64,000 bases of DNA from Xanthomonas sp. Leaf131 (GTDB lineage Bacteria > Pseudomonadota > Gammaproteobacteria > Xanthomonadales > Xanthomonadaceae), in contig NZ_LMOG01000020.1 in the NCBI RefSeq assembly GCF_001423495.1, positions 124,001 to 188,000 of the forward strand, given 5' to 3'. Below are positions 18,318-27,203 of the stretch, piece by piece (within the stretch, counting starts at the first letter, position 1; each line of letters opens with the position of its first letter). The notes below the pieces were generated by a model. The model was not told where the DNA came from, did no database searches, and saw only the letters and a list, made by a program, of their open reading frames with translations. The position numbers were made by a program, and so were the translations under genes.

Positions 18318-18768
18318 GGCGTAGCGCTGACGATGGGCAGGCAAGGGTAGCGCAGCGCTGGCCCGGCTGACGCCGAGCCAGCGCTGCGGGGTTCGGGGTT
18401 CGGGGTTCGGGGTTCGGGGTTCGGGGTTCGGGTTCGGGTTCGGGTTCGGGTTCGGGTTCGGGTTCGGGATTGGGATTGGGATTGGGATTGGGATTGGGAT
18501 CTCAGCGTTGCTGCCACCCGCGACTTGGTCGCGCCACTGCAGCCGCGTTCGGCTTGCGCGGTGCGGCGTTGTGGCGTGCACCGTCGAGTACTTCACAGCT
18601 GAAAAACCCGAGCGGGCGCGACCGCCCGGTCGCAGCCACTGCGCCGGTGTCACCGTATCGTCAACCTAGGTCTGCAAATTCATGCAGAATCGAACGGCGC
18701 TGCCGGCCAGGGACGTGGCCGGACCAGGGGAGCGTTTCACGTCTCAAGGACCAGGGGACTCTCATCTC
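18318..18768. other. 451-base gap between kynA and nuclease gene
   Basis: Divergent promoter region of kynA and the secreted nuclease. Its main content is the compound tandem repeat at 18388-18501. The rest (18502-18768) holds no recognised gene; an in-frame leader of 29 codons before the nuclease ATG has no support. Confidence 0.6.
18388..18501. repeat. Compound G-rich tandem repeat
   Basis: Three contiguous blocks: GGGGTTC six times (18388-18429), GGGTTC six times (18430-18465) and GGGATT five times (18466-18495) plus a GGGATC end. Each unit starts with a G-run on the plus strand, so the tract has many G-triplets at 6-7 base spacing and could form G-quadruplexes. It begins 71 bases upstream of the kynA start. 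Change in unit number would alter promoter spacing without affecting coding. Confidence 0.95.
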
Positions 18769-21700
18769 ATGCATGTGTTGCAGCGTCGTGCAGCCTTACT
18801 TTTCTGTGCGCTGGCGGTTGCCGGCCACGCCAATGCCCAGGTCGTCATCAGCCAGGTCTACGGCGGTGGCGGCAACAGCGGTGCCACCTTCCGCAGCGAT
18901 TTCATCGAGCTGCACAACACCGGCAGCAGCACGGTCAGCCTGGACGGCTGGTCGGTGCAATACGCCTCGGCCGCCGGCAGCAGCTGGCAGGTCACTCCAC
19001 TGGCGGGCAATGTGCCGGCCGGCGGCTATTACCTGGTCAAACAGGCCGATGGCAGCGGCGGCAGCGTTGCACTGCCCATGCCCGACGCCACCGGCACCAC
19101 CGCCATGAGCGGTACCGCCGGCAAGGTGGCGCTGAGCAATAGCGCATCCGCGCTCAGTGGCGCCTGCCCCACCGGCAATGCCGACCTGGTCGGCTACGGC
19201 AGCAATGCCAGCTGTGCCGAAGGCAACGCACCCACGCCGGCCCCCAGCAATACGCTGGCGGTGCTGCGCGGCGGCGAAGGCTGCACCGATACCGACAACA
19301 ACGCGGCCGATTTCGCCACCGGCGCGCCGGCACCGCGCAATAGCGCCAGCGGCGCACGCCTGTGCAGCGGCGGCGGCCAGCCGATCGCCACGCTGGCCGA
19401 TGTCAGCCAGGCCGAAGGCAATAGCGGCAGCCGCAGCGTCGTGTTCACGCTGAGCCTGAGCCAGCCGGCCGGTGCGGGCGGGGTGCGCTTCACCGCCGCC
19501 ACCGCCAATGGCACCGCCGTGGCTGGCAGCGACTACGTGGCCTTGCCCGCAACCAGCGTGCAGATTGCCGCTGGCGAGCGCAGCGCCACCATCGCGGTGG
19601 AGGTGCTGGGCGATACCACGCCCGAGCCCGACGAGACCTTCGCGCTGCAGATCAGCGGCGTGACCGGCGCGTTGCCGGCTACGTTGAGCGCCACCGGCAC
19701 CATCGTCAACGACGACTTCCAGCTGCTGCCGATCCACGCCATCCAGGGCAAGGGCGCGCGTTCGCCGCTGGAAGGCCAGGTGGTCGCCACCTCAGGCATC
19801 GTCACCGCGCGCCGCAGCGCCGGTTTCTTCCTGCAGGCACCAGATGCCGAAACCGATGGCGACCCTGCCACCTCCGAAGGCGTCTACGTCTACACCGGCA
19901 GCGCCCCGCCGGACACCGCCGCCATCGGCAACCGCGTGCGCGTGCAGGGCACGGTGATCGAATACGTGCCCACCGCCGACCCGACCCAGCCGCCGCTGAC
20001 CGAGATCGGCGGCACGCTGACCGTGCTGCTGGATTCCACCGGCAACGCCCTGCCGGAGCCGATGCTGTTGAGCCCGGCATTTCCCAACCCCAACGGCGCC
20101 TACGACCAGCTCGAAGCGCTGGAGGGGATGCGTGTCACCGCTCCCAGCCTCACCGTCAATGCGCCCACCGGCGGCAACGTCAACGAGACCAACGCCACGG
20201 CCACCAGCAATGGCGTGTTCCATGCCGTGGTCACCGGCGTGCCGCGCGCCTTCCGCGAGCCCGGCGTGCAGTTGCCCGACCCGCTGCCGGCCGGCTCGCC
20301 TGCCGGTGTGCCGCGCTGGAATACCAATCCGGAAGTGATCGCGGTCGGCAGTGCCGGCGTGGGCGCCGAGCGGCTGGATCTGGCATCGGGCTGTGTGGTG
20401 ATCGGTGCCACCGGCCCGCTGGATTACAGCTTCCGCCGCTACACGCTGTATCCGGAACGCACCCCGCAGGTCTACTGCAACGGTGCCGACCTGCCGCGCC
20501 CGGCGCCGAGGCCGCAGGCCGACGATGTGGCCGTGGCCACCTACAACATGGAGCGTTTCTTCGACGACCAGAACGACCCGGCGATCGGCGAACCGGTGCT
20601 CACCCCGGCCGCGTTCCAGGCCCGCCTCAACAAGGCCTCGCAGGCGATCCGCGGCTACCTGCATCTACCCGACATCCTGGGCACGGTGGAAGTGGAAAAC
20701 ATCAGCGTGCTGCACACCCTGGCCGCGCGCATCAATGCCGATGCGGTGGCCGGCGGGCAGTCCAACCCGCAGTACGTGGCCTATCTGCAGGAAGGCAACG
20801 ACGTCGGCGGCATCGACGTCGGTTTTCTGGTCAAGACCGCCGAGGTCGCCAGCCGCGTGCCGCGCGTGGAAGTGGTGTCCATCGCCCAGGAAGGCAAGAC
20901 CACGACCTGGACCGAGCCGAGCGGTGGCGTGAGCCTGCTCAACGATCGCCCGCCGCTGGTGCTCACCGCCAGGGTGCACCAGGCCGATGGCCGCGTGCTG
21001 CCGCTGACCGCCATCGTGGTGCATCAGCGCTCGCTCAACGGCGCTGAAACCGACGATGCCGCCGGCACCCGCATCCGCGCCAAACGCCAGGCCCAGGCCG
21101 AGTACCTGGCGCGTCTGCTGCAGACGCGTCAGCAGCTCGACCCGGCCGAACAGGTGCTGGTGATGGGCGACTTCAACGCCTTCGAGTTCAACGACGGCTA
21201 CGTGGATGCGATGGGCACCGTCACCGGCAGGCCGGCGCCGGATGCACAGACCGTGGTGAACGGCGATGGCCTGGATCTGGTCGACCCGGACTACACCGAT
21301 CTGACCTGGTTCAACACGCCCGACCAGAGCTACTCGTACGCATTCGACGGCAACGTGCAGTCGCTGGATCACATCATCGCCAACGAGGCGCTGATGCGCG
21401 CACCCAACATCGCCTCGTTGTCGGTGGGCCACGCACGCATCAATGCCGACTTCCCCGGCACTGCGCGCAACGATGCCAACACGCCTACGCGCTTGTCCGA
21501 TCATGATCCAACCGTGGTGCTGTTGCGGATGACCAAGCAGGTCAATGCCGACATGCGCGTGGCAGTCACCGCCGCACGCGACCAGGTCCTGGAAGGCGAG
21601 CGCATCGACTACAAGGTGGATGTGGAAAATCTCGGCCCGGATCGGGCGCCGTTTGCCGCGCTCGCTCTGGTATTCGATGCAGCAGTAAGGCCGATCTTCA

Positions 21701-22347
21701 CTGCTCCGCCAGGCTGGAACTGCCAAAACCAGACCGTCACCCAGACCATCATCACCTGCAACGCTCCGCTGCTGGCCTCGGGCAGCGCACAGAGTTTCGC
21801 GGTACAGGTGGAGACCGGTTCGGAACTGGCAGGACGCACCCTCACCCTGGCCGCTTCGGTGGCCTCGCAAACGCCCGACCCGCAGCCAGACAACAACACC
21901 GACACCGCCGCAGTGACCGTGCAGGCACGCCTGCGCAGCGATCTGTCGGTGCGTCTGGAGGGCCCGGCCACGCTGCCCACCACCGCCTTCGACGCCACCT
22001 ACCGGGTGTTGCTGGACAACCGCGGCAACGCACCGGCCACTGGTGCCAGCGTCCGGATCGAAGGCAATACGGTGTCGGCGTTGTCGCTGCTGGTGCCGCC
22101 CAGCGGCTGGCGTTGCAGCAAGCAACTGCAGTCGTTGCGCAGCGCGATCTTCGTCTGCAGCACCGCTGCAGCGCTGCAGCCAGGCGCACAGGCCACATTC
22201 CAGCTGACCGTGGCGGCCAAGCCGATCCCGGCTGAAGGCGCGGTGCGGGTGCAGGCGAGCGCCAGTTCGACCTCGCCGGATGCCAACCCGGCCGACAACG
22301 CTGCGCTGATCGTCACCCCGATCGGTGGGGGCGCCAACCGCCGCTGA
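18769..22347 (+). CDS. Secreted multidomain endonuclease (ExeM/NucH-like)
   Basis: 1192 residues. Signal peptide at 1-24 (LFCALAVAGHANAQ). Domains in order: lamin-tail domain (VVISQVYGGGGN, about 25-140); a Calx-beta repeat (TANGTAVAGSDY to PEPDETFALQ, about 210-310); an OB-fold-like segment (about 320-580); an endonuclease/exonuclease/phosphatase domain (about 580-910) with GTVEVEN, VMGDFNAFEF, SLDHIIAN and LSDHDPT catalytic motifs; and two DUF11 domains to the end. It likely degrades extracellular DNA for nutrient use, NET evasion or biofilm matrix turnover. ATG at 18769 fits the signal peptide. Confidence 0.92.
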   Translation: MHVLQRRAALLFCALAVAGHANAQVVISQVYGGGGNSGATFRSDFIELHNTGSSTVSLDGWSVQYASAAGSSWQVTPLAGNVPAGGYYLVKQADGSGGSVALPMPDATGTTAMSGTAGKVALSNSASALSGACPTGNADLVGYGSNASCAEGNAPTPAPSNTLAVLRGGEGCTDTDNNAADFATGAPAPRNSASGARLCSGGGQPIATLADVSQAEGNSGSRSVVFTLSLSQPAGAGGVRFTAATANGTAVAGSDYVALPATSVQIAAGERSATIAVEVLGDTTPEPDETFALQISGVTGALPATLSATGTIVNDDFQLLPIHAIQGKGARSPLEGQVVATSGIVTARRSAGFFLQAPDAETDGDPATSEGVYVYTGSAPPDTAAIGNRVRVQGTVIEYVPTADPTQPPLTEIGGTLTVLLDSTGNALPEPMLLSPAFPNPNGAYDQLEALEGMRVTAPSLTVNAPTGGNVNETNATATSNGVFHAVVTGVPRAFREPGVQLPDPLPAGSPAGVPRWNTNPEVIAVGSAGVGAERLDLASGCVVIGATGPLDYSFRRYTLYPERTPQVYCNGADLPRPAPRPQADDVAVATYNMERFFDDQNDPAIGEPVLTPAAFQARLNKASQAIRGYLHLPDILGTVEVENISVLHTLAARINADAVAGGQSNPQYVAYLQEGNDVGGIDVGFLVKTAEVASRVPRVEVVSIAQEGKTTTWTEPSGGVSLLNDRPPLVLTARVHQADGRVLPLTAIVVHQRSLNGAETDDAAGTRIRAKRQAQAEYLARLLQTRQQLDPAEQVLVMGDFNAFEFNDGYVDAMGTVTGRPAPDAQTVVNGDGLDLVDPDYTDLTWFNTPDQSYSYAFDGNVQSLDHIIANEALMRAPNIASLSVGHARINADFPGTARNDANTPTRLSDHDPTVVLLRMTKQVNADMRVAVTAARDQVLEGERIDYKVDVENLGPDRAPFAALALVFDAAVRPIFTAPPGWNCQNQTVTQTIITCNAPLLASGSAQSFAVQVETGSELAGRTLTLAASVASQTPDPQPDNNTDTAAVTVQARLRSDLSVRLEGPATLPTTAFDATYRVLLDNRGNAPATGASVRIEGNTVSALSLLVPPSGWRCSKQLQSLRSAIFVCSTAAALQPGAQATFQLTVAAKPIPAEGAVRVQASASSTSPDANPADNAALIVTPIGGGANRR

Positions 22348-22383
22348 TCGCAGTGCAACACGTCGCAGTTTTGAACTGCGACA

Positions 22384-22415
22384 AAGGGCGCGGCCTGGTC
22401 CGCGCCCTTTTTTTT
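22384..22415 (+). terminator. Intrinsic terminator after nuclease gene
   Basis: GGGCGCGG (22386-22393) pairs with CCGCGCCC (22400-22407), loop 6, preceded by AA and followed by eight Ts. Classical rho-independent form. Confidence 0.93.
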
Positions 22416-22524
22416 GTGCAAGCCAGCATCATTGTGTGCTGCGGTGCAGGACAGCTTTTTGCTGCGTGGTCCTTAACATCGCAACTCATATCATTTGAAA
22501 CTTCTTGGTGAAGGTGTCGCCGCA

Positions 22525-23613
22525 ATGAGCGTAGCCGCGCAGTTCGAGATCGAATATCTGCAATACATGGACGCGGACGGCCAATGGGTCCGCGACGACC
22601 TGCCGGCCGACGCCGCCAACCCGCAACAATTGCTCGCCTTGTTCAAGCGCATGCTGTTCGTGCGCACCTTCGACAGCAAATCGGTGGCCTTGCAGCGCAC
22701 CGGCAAACTGGGCACCTACGCCGCCTCGCTGGGCCACGAAGCCACGCATGTGGGCATCGGTGCGTCGATGCGCCGCGGCGATGTGTTCGCGCCCAGCTAC
22801 CGCGAGTACGGCACCATGTTCGAACGCGGCGTGCGCCCGCGCGATGTATTGCTGTACTGGGGCGGCGACGAGCGCGGCAGCGATTATCCGCGCGATGCCG
22901 ATGCGGCGATCGACTTCCCGATCTGCGTGCCGATTTCCACCCAGTGCCTGCATGCGGCCGGCTCTGCGTTGTCGTTCAAGCTGCAGGGCAAGCAACAGGT
23001 CGCGGTGGCCTGCTGCGGCGATGGCGGCAGTTCCAAGACCGACTTCTATGCCGCGCTCAATTCGGCCGGTGCCTACAAGCTGCCGCTGATCCTGTGCGTG
23101 ATCAACAACGGTTGGGCGATCTCGGTACCGCGCTCGGCGCAGACCGGTGCGCAGACGCTGGCGCAAAAAGGCCTGGCCGGCGGCCTGCATTGCCTGCAGG
23201 TGGATGGCAACGATCTGGTTGCCGTGCTCGAGGCGATGCGCCAGGCACGCGTGCGTGCACTGGCCGGCGACGGCGGCACGGTGATCGAATTCCTGACCTA
23301 TCGCCTGTCCGACCACACCACCGCCGACGATGCGCGGCGCTATCGCGGCGAAGAAGAGGTCAAGCAGGGCTGGGCACGCGAACCGCTGCTGCGCCTGCGC
23401 CGCTATCTCACCGCGCAAGGCCTGTGGGACGACGCGCAAGAAGCCGCCTGGAAAACCGAATGCGGCGCGCGCGTGGACGAAGAGGTCAACGCCTATCTCA
23501 ACACCCCGGTGCAGCCGGTCGAAGCGATGTTCGATTATCTCTACGGTGACCCGCCGGCCGAGGTGCTGGCCCAGCGCGCCGAAGTGATGGCGCTGGAGGC
23601 CCGTCATGGATGA
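22525..23613 (+). CDS. 2-oxoacid dehydrogenase E1 component, alpha subunit
   Basis: 362-residue TPP-dependent subunit that decarboxylates a 2-oxoacid in the E1-E2-E3 complex. The TPP/Mg motif runs from GDGGSSKTDF to VINNGWAIS. The active-site loop includes YRLSDHTTADDARRY. The closest types are pyruvate and branched-chain E1 alpha. Xanthomonads are rich in iso- and anteiso-fatty acids, whose primers come from a branched-chain complex, so a branched-chain role is plausible but unproven. It overlaps the E1 beta gene by eight bases. Confidence 0.92.
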   Translation: MSVAAQFEIEYLQYMDADGQWVRDDLPADAANPQQLLALFKRMLFVRTFDSKSVALQRTGKLGTYAASLGHEATHVGIGASMRRGDVFAPSYREYGTMFERGVRPRDVLLYWGGDERGSDYPRDADAAIDFPICVPISTQCLHAAGSALSFKLQGKQQVAVACCGDGGSSKTDFYAALNSAGAYKLPLILCVINNGWAISVPRSAQTGAQTLAQKGLAGGLHCLQVDGNDLVAVLEAMRQARVRALAGDGGTVIEFLTYRLSDHTTADDARRYRGEEEVKQGWAREPLLRLRRYLTAQGLWDDAQEAAWKTECGARVDEEVNAYLNTPVQPVEAMFDYLYGDPPAEVLAQRAEVMALEARHG

Positions 23614-24676
23614 GCACACCCACTCGCACATCGCCGCCACCCAGCAGGCCAGTGCGCCTTACAACGCCGCAGCCACGCGCGGAGAGACTGCCATGAGTTC
23701 GCCCATCACCCTGATCGAAGCCATCACCCAGGCGCTGGCCTGGGAGCTGGAACACGACCCTGCGGTGCTGGTGCTGGGCGAGGATGTGGGCGTCAACGGC
23801 GGCGTATTCCGCGCCACCGCCGGCCTGCAGCAGCGCTTCGGCAGTGCGCGCGTGCTGGACACGCCATTGGACGAAACCACCATCGCCGGGCTGAGCGTTG
23901 GCCTGGCCGCGCAAGGCATGAAGCCGGTGGCCGAAGCGCAGTTCGACGGCTTCGTGTATCCCATGGTCGATCACCTGATCTGCCACGCCGCACGCCTGCG
24001 TAACCGCACCCGTGGCCGCCTGCATTGCCCGATGGTGCTGCGCGTGCCGTGGGGCGGCGGCATCCGCGCGCCGGAACACCACAGCGAAGCCAACGAAGCC
24101 ATCTTCACCAACGTGCCCGGTTTGCGCGTGGTGTTGCCGTCCTCGCCGCAGCGCGCGTATGGCCTGTTGCTGGCCGCGATCCGCGACCCGGATCCGGTGA
24201 TCTACATGGAGCCCAAGCGCATCTATCGCCAGTACAAGGAAGTGGTCGCCAACGACGGCGAAGCGCTGCCGCTGGATGTGTGCTTCGTGCTGCGCGACGG
24301 TACCGACGTCACCCTGGTCACCTGGGGGGCGCAGGTGAAAGAAGCGCTGGAAGCGGCCGACAAACTCGCCGGCGAAGGCATCAGTGCCGAAGTGATCGAC
24401 GTCGCCACGCTACGCCCGCTGGACTTCGACACCATTGCCGAATCGGTCGCAAAAACCGGCCGCTGCGTGATCGTGCAGGAAGCCCCGCGCACTGCCGGCT
24501 TCGGTGCGGAAATCGCTGCGCAGCTGGCGGAAAAATCGATGTACGACCTGCTCGCACCGGTCGAGCGCGTCACCGGTTACGACACGCACATCCCGCTGTT
24601 CCGGCTGGAAATGAAGTACCTGCCGAGCGTGGAGCGCATCGTCACCGCCGCCCGTCGCGCGGTGGCTGCCGGCTGA
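23606..24676 (+). CDS. 2-oxoacid dehydrogenase E1 component, beta subunit
   Basis: 356 residues from ATG 23606 (GGAGG at 23595-23599). A second start at 23693 (GGAGAG just before) would give a 327-residue protein beginning MSSPITLIEAI, the normal family length; the extra 29 residues are polar and His/Thr/Ala-rich. Motifs: LVLGEDVGVNGGVFR, LDTPLDETTIAGLSVG, VPWGGGIRAPEHHSE (the active-site His region), and a C-terminal transketolase domain. It pairs with the alpha subunit to form the E1 heterotetramer. Confidence 0.92.
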   Translation: MDEHTHSHIAATQQASAPYNAAATRGETAMSSPITLIEAITQALAWELEHDPAVLVLGEDVGVNGGVFRATAGLQQRFGSARVLDTPLDETTIAGLSVGLAAQGMKPVAEAQFDGFVYPMVDHLICHAARLRNRTRGRLHCPMVLRVPWGGGIRAPEHHSEANEAIFTNVPGLRVVLPSSPQRAYGLLLAAIRDPDPVIYMEPKRIYRQYKEVVANDGEALPLDVCFVLRDGTDVTLVTWGAQVKEALEAADKLAGEGISAEVIDVATLRPLDFDTIAESVAKTGRCVIVQEAPRTAGFGAEIAAQLAEKSMYDLLAPVERVTGYDTHIPLFRLEMKYLPSVERIVTAARRAVAAG

Positions 24677-24677
24677 C

Positions 24678-25061
24678 ATGCGCGCCCGCCTGCTCTGCGA
24701 TCACCGCGCCGCCTCCGCCAACCCGATCCGCTTCCATGCCGGCCAGCAGGTAGCGATCGGCGTGCGCGACGAGGAATGGCCAGCCTTCGCCTGGGTCAAC
24801 ACCGGGCAAGGCCACGCCGGCTGGGCGCCGGTGGCGTGGCTGCGCCCCTTGGGCGACGGCCTGGCCGAAGCCCTGCGCGATTACGACGCACGCGAACTCG
24901 ATGCCAAGCAGGGCCAGGACGTGTTGCTGCATCACGAACATGGCGGTTGGTGGTGGTCCGAGTGTGCCGATGGCACGCAGGGCTGGCTGCCGGCCGCCGA
25001 CCTCGAACTCCTCGACGACACCACGCCGCAGCTGCCTGCGGCGCAAGAGAATCTGCCATGA
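24678..25061 (+). CDS. Small SH3-like protein in the dehydrogenase operon
   Basis: 127-residue soluble protein with two SH3-like half repeats: residues ~15-55 (FHAGQQVAIGVRDEEW to GWAPVAWLRPL) and ~75-115 (LHHEHGGWWWSECADGTQGWLPAADLELLD). No signal peptide and no catalytic motif. It sits between E1 beta (1-base gap) and E2 (ATGA overlap), so it is translated with the complex. A chaperone, assembly or binding role for E1 or E2 is inference; I know of no defined function. Confidence 0.85.
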   Translation: MRARLLCDHRAASANPIRFHAGQQVAIGVRDEEWPAFAWVNTGQGHAGWAPVAWLRPLGDGLAEALRDYDARELDAKQGQDVLLHHEHGGWWWSECADGTQGWLPAADLELLDDTTPQLPAAQENLP

Positions 25062-26524
25062 GCCAAGCCAAGAATTTCAATCTGCCCGACCTGGGCGAAG
25101 GCCTGCCCGACGCCACCATCGTGGAATGGTTCGTCAAGGAAGGCGACACAGTGCGTCTGGACGACCCGCTGGTCTCGATGGAGACCGCCAAGGCGGTGGT
25201 CGAAGTGCCCTCGCCGTTCTCCGGCACCGTGACCAAGCTCGCCGGTGCCGCCGGCGATATCATCGTCACCGGCGCGGTGCTGGCGCAGTTTGCGCTGGAT
25301 GCCTCCCAGCCGCAGCGCGCCGATGGTCAGGACACCGGTCACTCGCACAGTCATGCACCGGCGCACACGCCCAGCACCGGGCAACACGCCGCTGGCGACA
25401 GCGTGCGCGTGGTCGCTTCCGATAACGGCGGCGAGATCGCTGATGCCGATTCCAATGGCAACGGCAACGGCAACGGCGAGAGCGACCGCGATGACGCCGG
25501 CACCGTGGTCGGCGCGATGCAAAGTTCCAACGCCGTGCAGAGCGAACAGGCGATTGCCGTGGGTGGCGTGCGCGCCATGCCGGCGGTGCGCGCACTGGCC
25601 CGCAAGCTGCGTGTGGACCTGGCGCAGGTGCGTGCCACCGGTCCGGATGGCACGGTCACGATGGCCGATGTAAAGCAGGCCGCTGCTGCCGGCAGTGCAC
25701 CGGTGTCTGCGGCGCGTACGAATGCGTCGGTCACGCCGATCAATGGCAATAACGCGAATGCAGGCGCGCAACACGCCGTTTCAAGCATGCAGGCAGCAAA
25801 CGCTGCAGCGAGCGATGCGCAACAACGTTCAGCGCTGTCTGCCAGCGGCAAACCCATGCGCACGCAATCACCCAGCGTGGTCGCCAAAGGCCAGCCGGAG
25901 CAGCTCAAAGGCGTGCGCCGCAACATGGCGCGCGTGATGGCCGATGCGCACAGCAAGGTGGTGCCGACCACGCTCAACGACGATGCCGACCTCCACGCCT
26001 GGCAACCGGGCAACGACGTCACCGTGCGGCTGGTGCGCGGCATCGTGCGTGCCTGCCAGACAGTGCCCGCGCTCAACGCCTGGTTCGACGGCGAGGCACT
26101 CAGCCGCACCCTGCACACGCAGGTCGATATCGGCATCGCGGTGGATACCGAAGAAGGCTTGTTCGTGCCCGCGCTGCGCAATGCCGACATGCTGGACGCG
26201 CACGGCATTCGCGAGAGCGTCAACCGGCTGCGTCAGCAGGTGGAAAATCGCAGCATCCCCGCCTCCGAACTCAGCGGCTACACCATCTCGCTGTCCAACT
26301 TCGGCATGTTTGCCGGCCGCTACGCCACCCCGGTGGTGGTGCCGCCGTGCGTGGCCATCGTCGCCGCCGGCCGCGCGCGCTACCAGCTCACGCCGGTGAT
26401 GGGCGGGGTGGAAACCCACAAGGTGATGCCGCTGTCGCTAACCTTCGACCACCGCGCCGCCACCGGCGGCGAAGCCGCGCGCTTCCTGCGTGCACTGCTG
26501 GACGATTTGGCGTTGGCCAACTAA
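25058..26524 (+). CDS. Dihydrolipoamide acyltransferase (E2)
   Basis: 488 residues. The N-terminal lipoyl domain carries the lipoyl lysine in SMETAKAVVEV (about residue 45). A long linker, rich in Gly, Asn, Ala and Ser, is followed by an E3-binding domain (MPAVRALARKLRVDLAQVRATGPDG) and a second flexible linker. The C-terminal catalytic domain ends LTFDHRAATGGEAARF. The usual HRxxDG here reads HRAATG, with Thr for Asp. No E3 gene is in the window, so E3 must be supplied elsewhere. Confidence 0.93.
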   Translation: MSQAKNFNLPDLGEGLPDATIVEWFVKEGDTVRLDDPLVSMETAKAVVEVPSPFSGTVTKLAGAAGDIIVTGAVLAQFALDASQPQRADGQDTGHSHSHAPAHTPSTGQHAAGDSVRVVASDNGGEIADADSNGNGNGNGESDRDDAGTVVGAMQSSNAVQSEQAIAVGGVRAMPAVRALARKLRVDLAQVRATGPDGTVTMADVKQAAAAGSAPVSAARTNASVTPINGNNANAGAQHAVSSMQAANAAASDAQQRSALSASGKPMRTQSPSVVAKGQPEQLKGVRRNMARVMADAHSKVVPTTLNDDADLHAWQPGNDVTVRLVRGIVRACQTVPALNAWFDGEALSRTLHTQVDIGIAVDTEEGLFVPALRNADMLDAHGIRESVNRLRQQVENRSIPASELSGYTISLSNFGMFAGRYATPVVVPPCVAIVAAGRARYQLTPVMGGVETHKVMPLSLTFDHRAATGGEAARFLRALLDDLALAN

Positions 26525-26616
26525 GCGCAGCTCACAAAACCACTCGCTCATCGCCAGGTGGGCGCAGCCGGCTTTGTGATTCCCATCAGCACACGGCCAC
26601 GTTGGCTGGTGCGATG

Positions 26617-26715
26617 TCCGCACCGATTGTGGGACCGTGTGGCGGCATGAATGCCGCCACCGAGCTTCCACCGACGGATTCACGGTGTGTCCTCGTGAGG
26701 GCACCGCGCCCTCGA
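26617..26715 (-). repeat. Large hairpin element, B type, diverged copy
   Basis: Inner hairpin GTGGCGGCAT (26639-26648) with ATGCCGCCAC (26651-26660), loop GA. Outer arms are degenerate compared with the copies at 27029 and 62074. The inner stem is perfectly kept although the flanks have changed. Confidence 0.75.
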
Positions 26716-26749
26716 CTAACCAAGCTTTTTGACGACATCTAAATGACGC

Positions 26750-26835
26750 TACGACTCGACATTTCGATTGTCTTCTCTGGTCTTGGAGTGGTTGGACAGT
26801 GCGGATAGGTCGCTTGCAGAGCGGCTGATCTGCGG
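26750..26835 (+). repeat. Associated module C, copy 1
   Basis: Degenerate block containing a GGTTGGACAG-type core and a GAGCGGCTGATCTGCGGC end. Related blocks are at 61741-61817 and 62249-62312. It abuts the A-type hairpin element at two loci. Confidence 0.65.
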
Positions 26836-26850
26836 CTTGGCTGCAAGGGT

Positions 26851-26947
26851 CCTTGCCCGCCCACCATCGCAGGACACGCCGCAAGTACGTCCTTGTAGGC
26901 TCTTACGCGGCATCCATGCCGCGTAAGGTCCCGCGACGGTGGGAGGT
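26851..26947 (+). repeat. Large hairpin element, A type, copy 1
   Basis: Inner 12-bp stem CTTACGCGGCAT (26902-26913) with ATGCCGCGTAAG (26916-26927), loop CC. Outer arms contain ATCGCAGGAC and GTCCCGCGACGGT. Nearly identical to the copy at 61831-61932 over the central ~90 bases. Confidence 0.88.
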
Positions 26948-27025
26948 AAGGCGCGCTCAATCAGCTCCACAAGACAAGCAGAGGCACAAGCGAGCTTTCA
27001 ACAAAGCAACCTGCAAACTCTCTGG

Positions 27026-27130
27026 AGCGGTGTCCTCACCGCTTGCGGGACCGTGTGGCGGCATGGATGCCGCCACCGAGCCTCCAGGGACGGATTCACG
27101 GCGTGTCCCGCAAGCGGTGAGGGCACCGCG
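27026..27130 (-). repeat. Large hairpin element, B type, copy 1
   Basis: Outer 23-base arms 27029-27051 and 27105-27127 pair with one T-G position; inner hairpin 27055-27064 with 27067-27076, loop GG. Read on the minus strand it aligns with the A-type element along its whole core, so A and B are inverted copies of one family. Confidence 0.88.
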
Positions 27131-27203
27131 CGCTCGACGAGGTCGGCGCTTAGCATGACCCGCCAACCGACCATTGCAGTGCGAATGTCTGGATAATCGA
27201 CGC

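Larger units (their letters stand above)
26525..27203. other. Repeat-rich intergenic region
   Basis: 679 bases between the E2 gene and the helicase gene with no credible gene. It holds three large hairpin elements (26617-26715, 26851-26947, 27026-27130) and an 80-base associated sequence (26750-26835). Short frames here are translations of repeats. Confidence 0.8.

Noticed and set aside
18318-18653. N-terminal extension of kynA reading (IP)n and (NP)n
   Set aside because: It is the tandem repeat translated; the known N-terminus [13 protein letters not shown] begins at 18317.
26739-26970. Minus-strand frames of ~73 codons
   Set aside because: They translate hairpin element A; the same peptide pattern recurs at 61791-62031. 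Repeat translation, not a gene.
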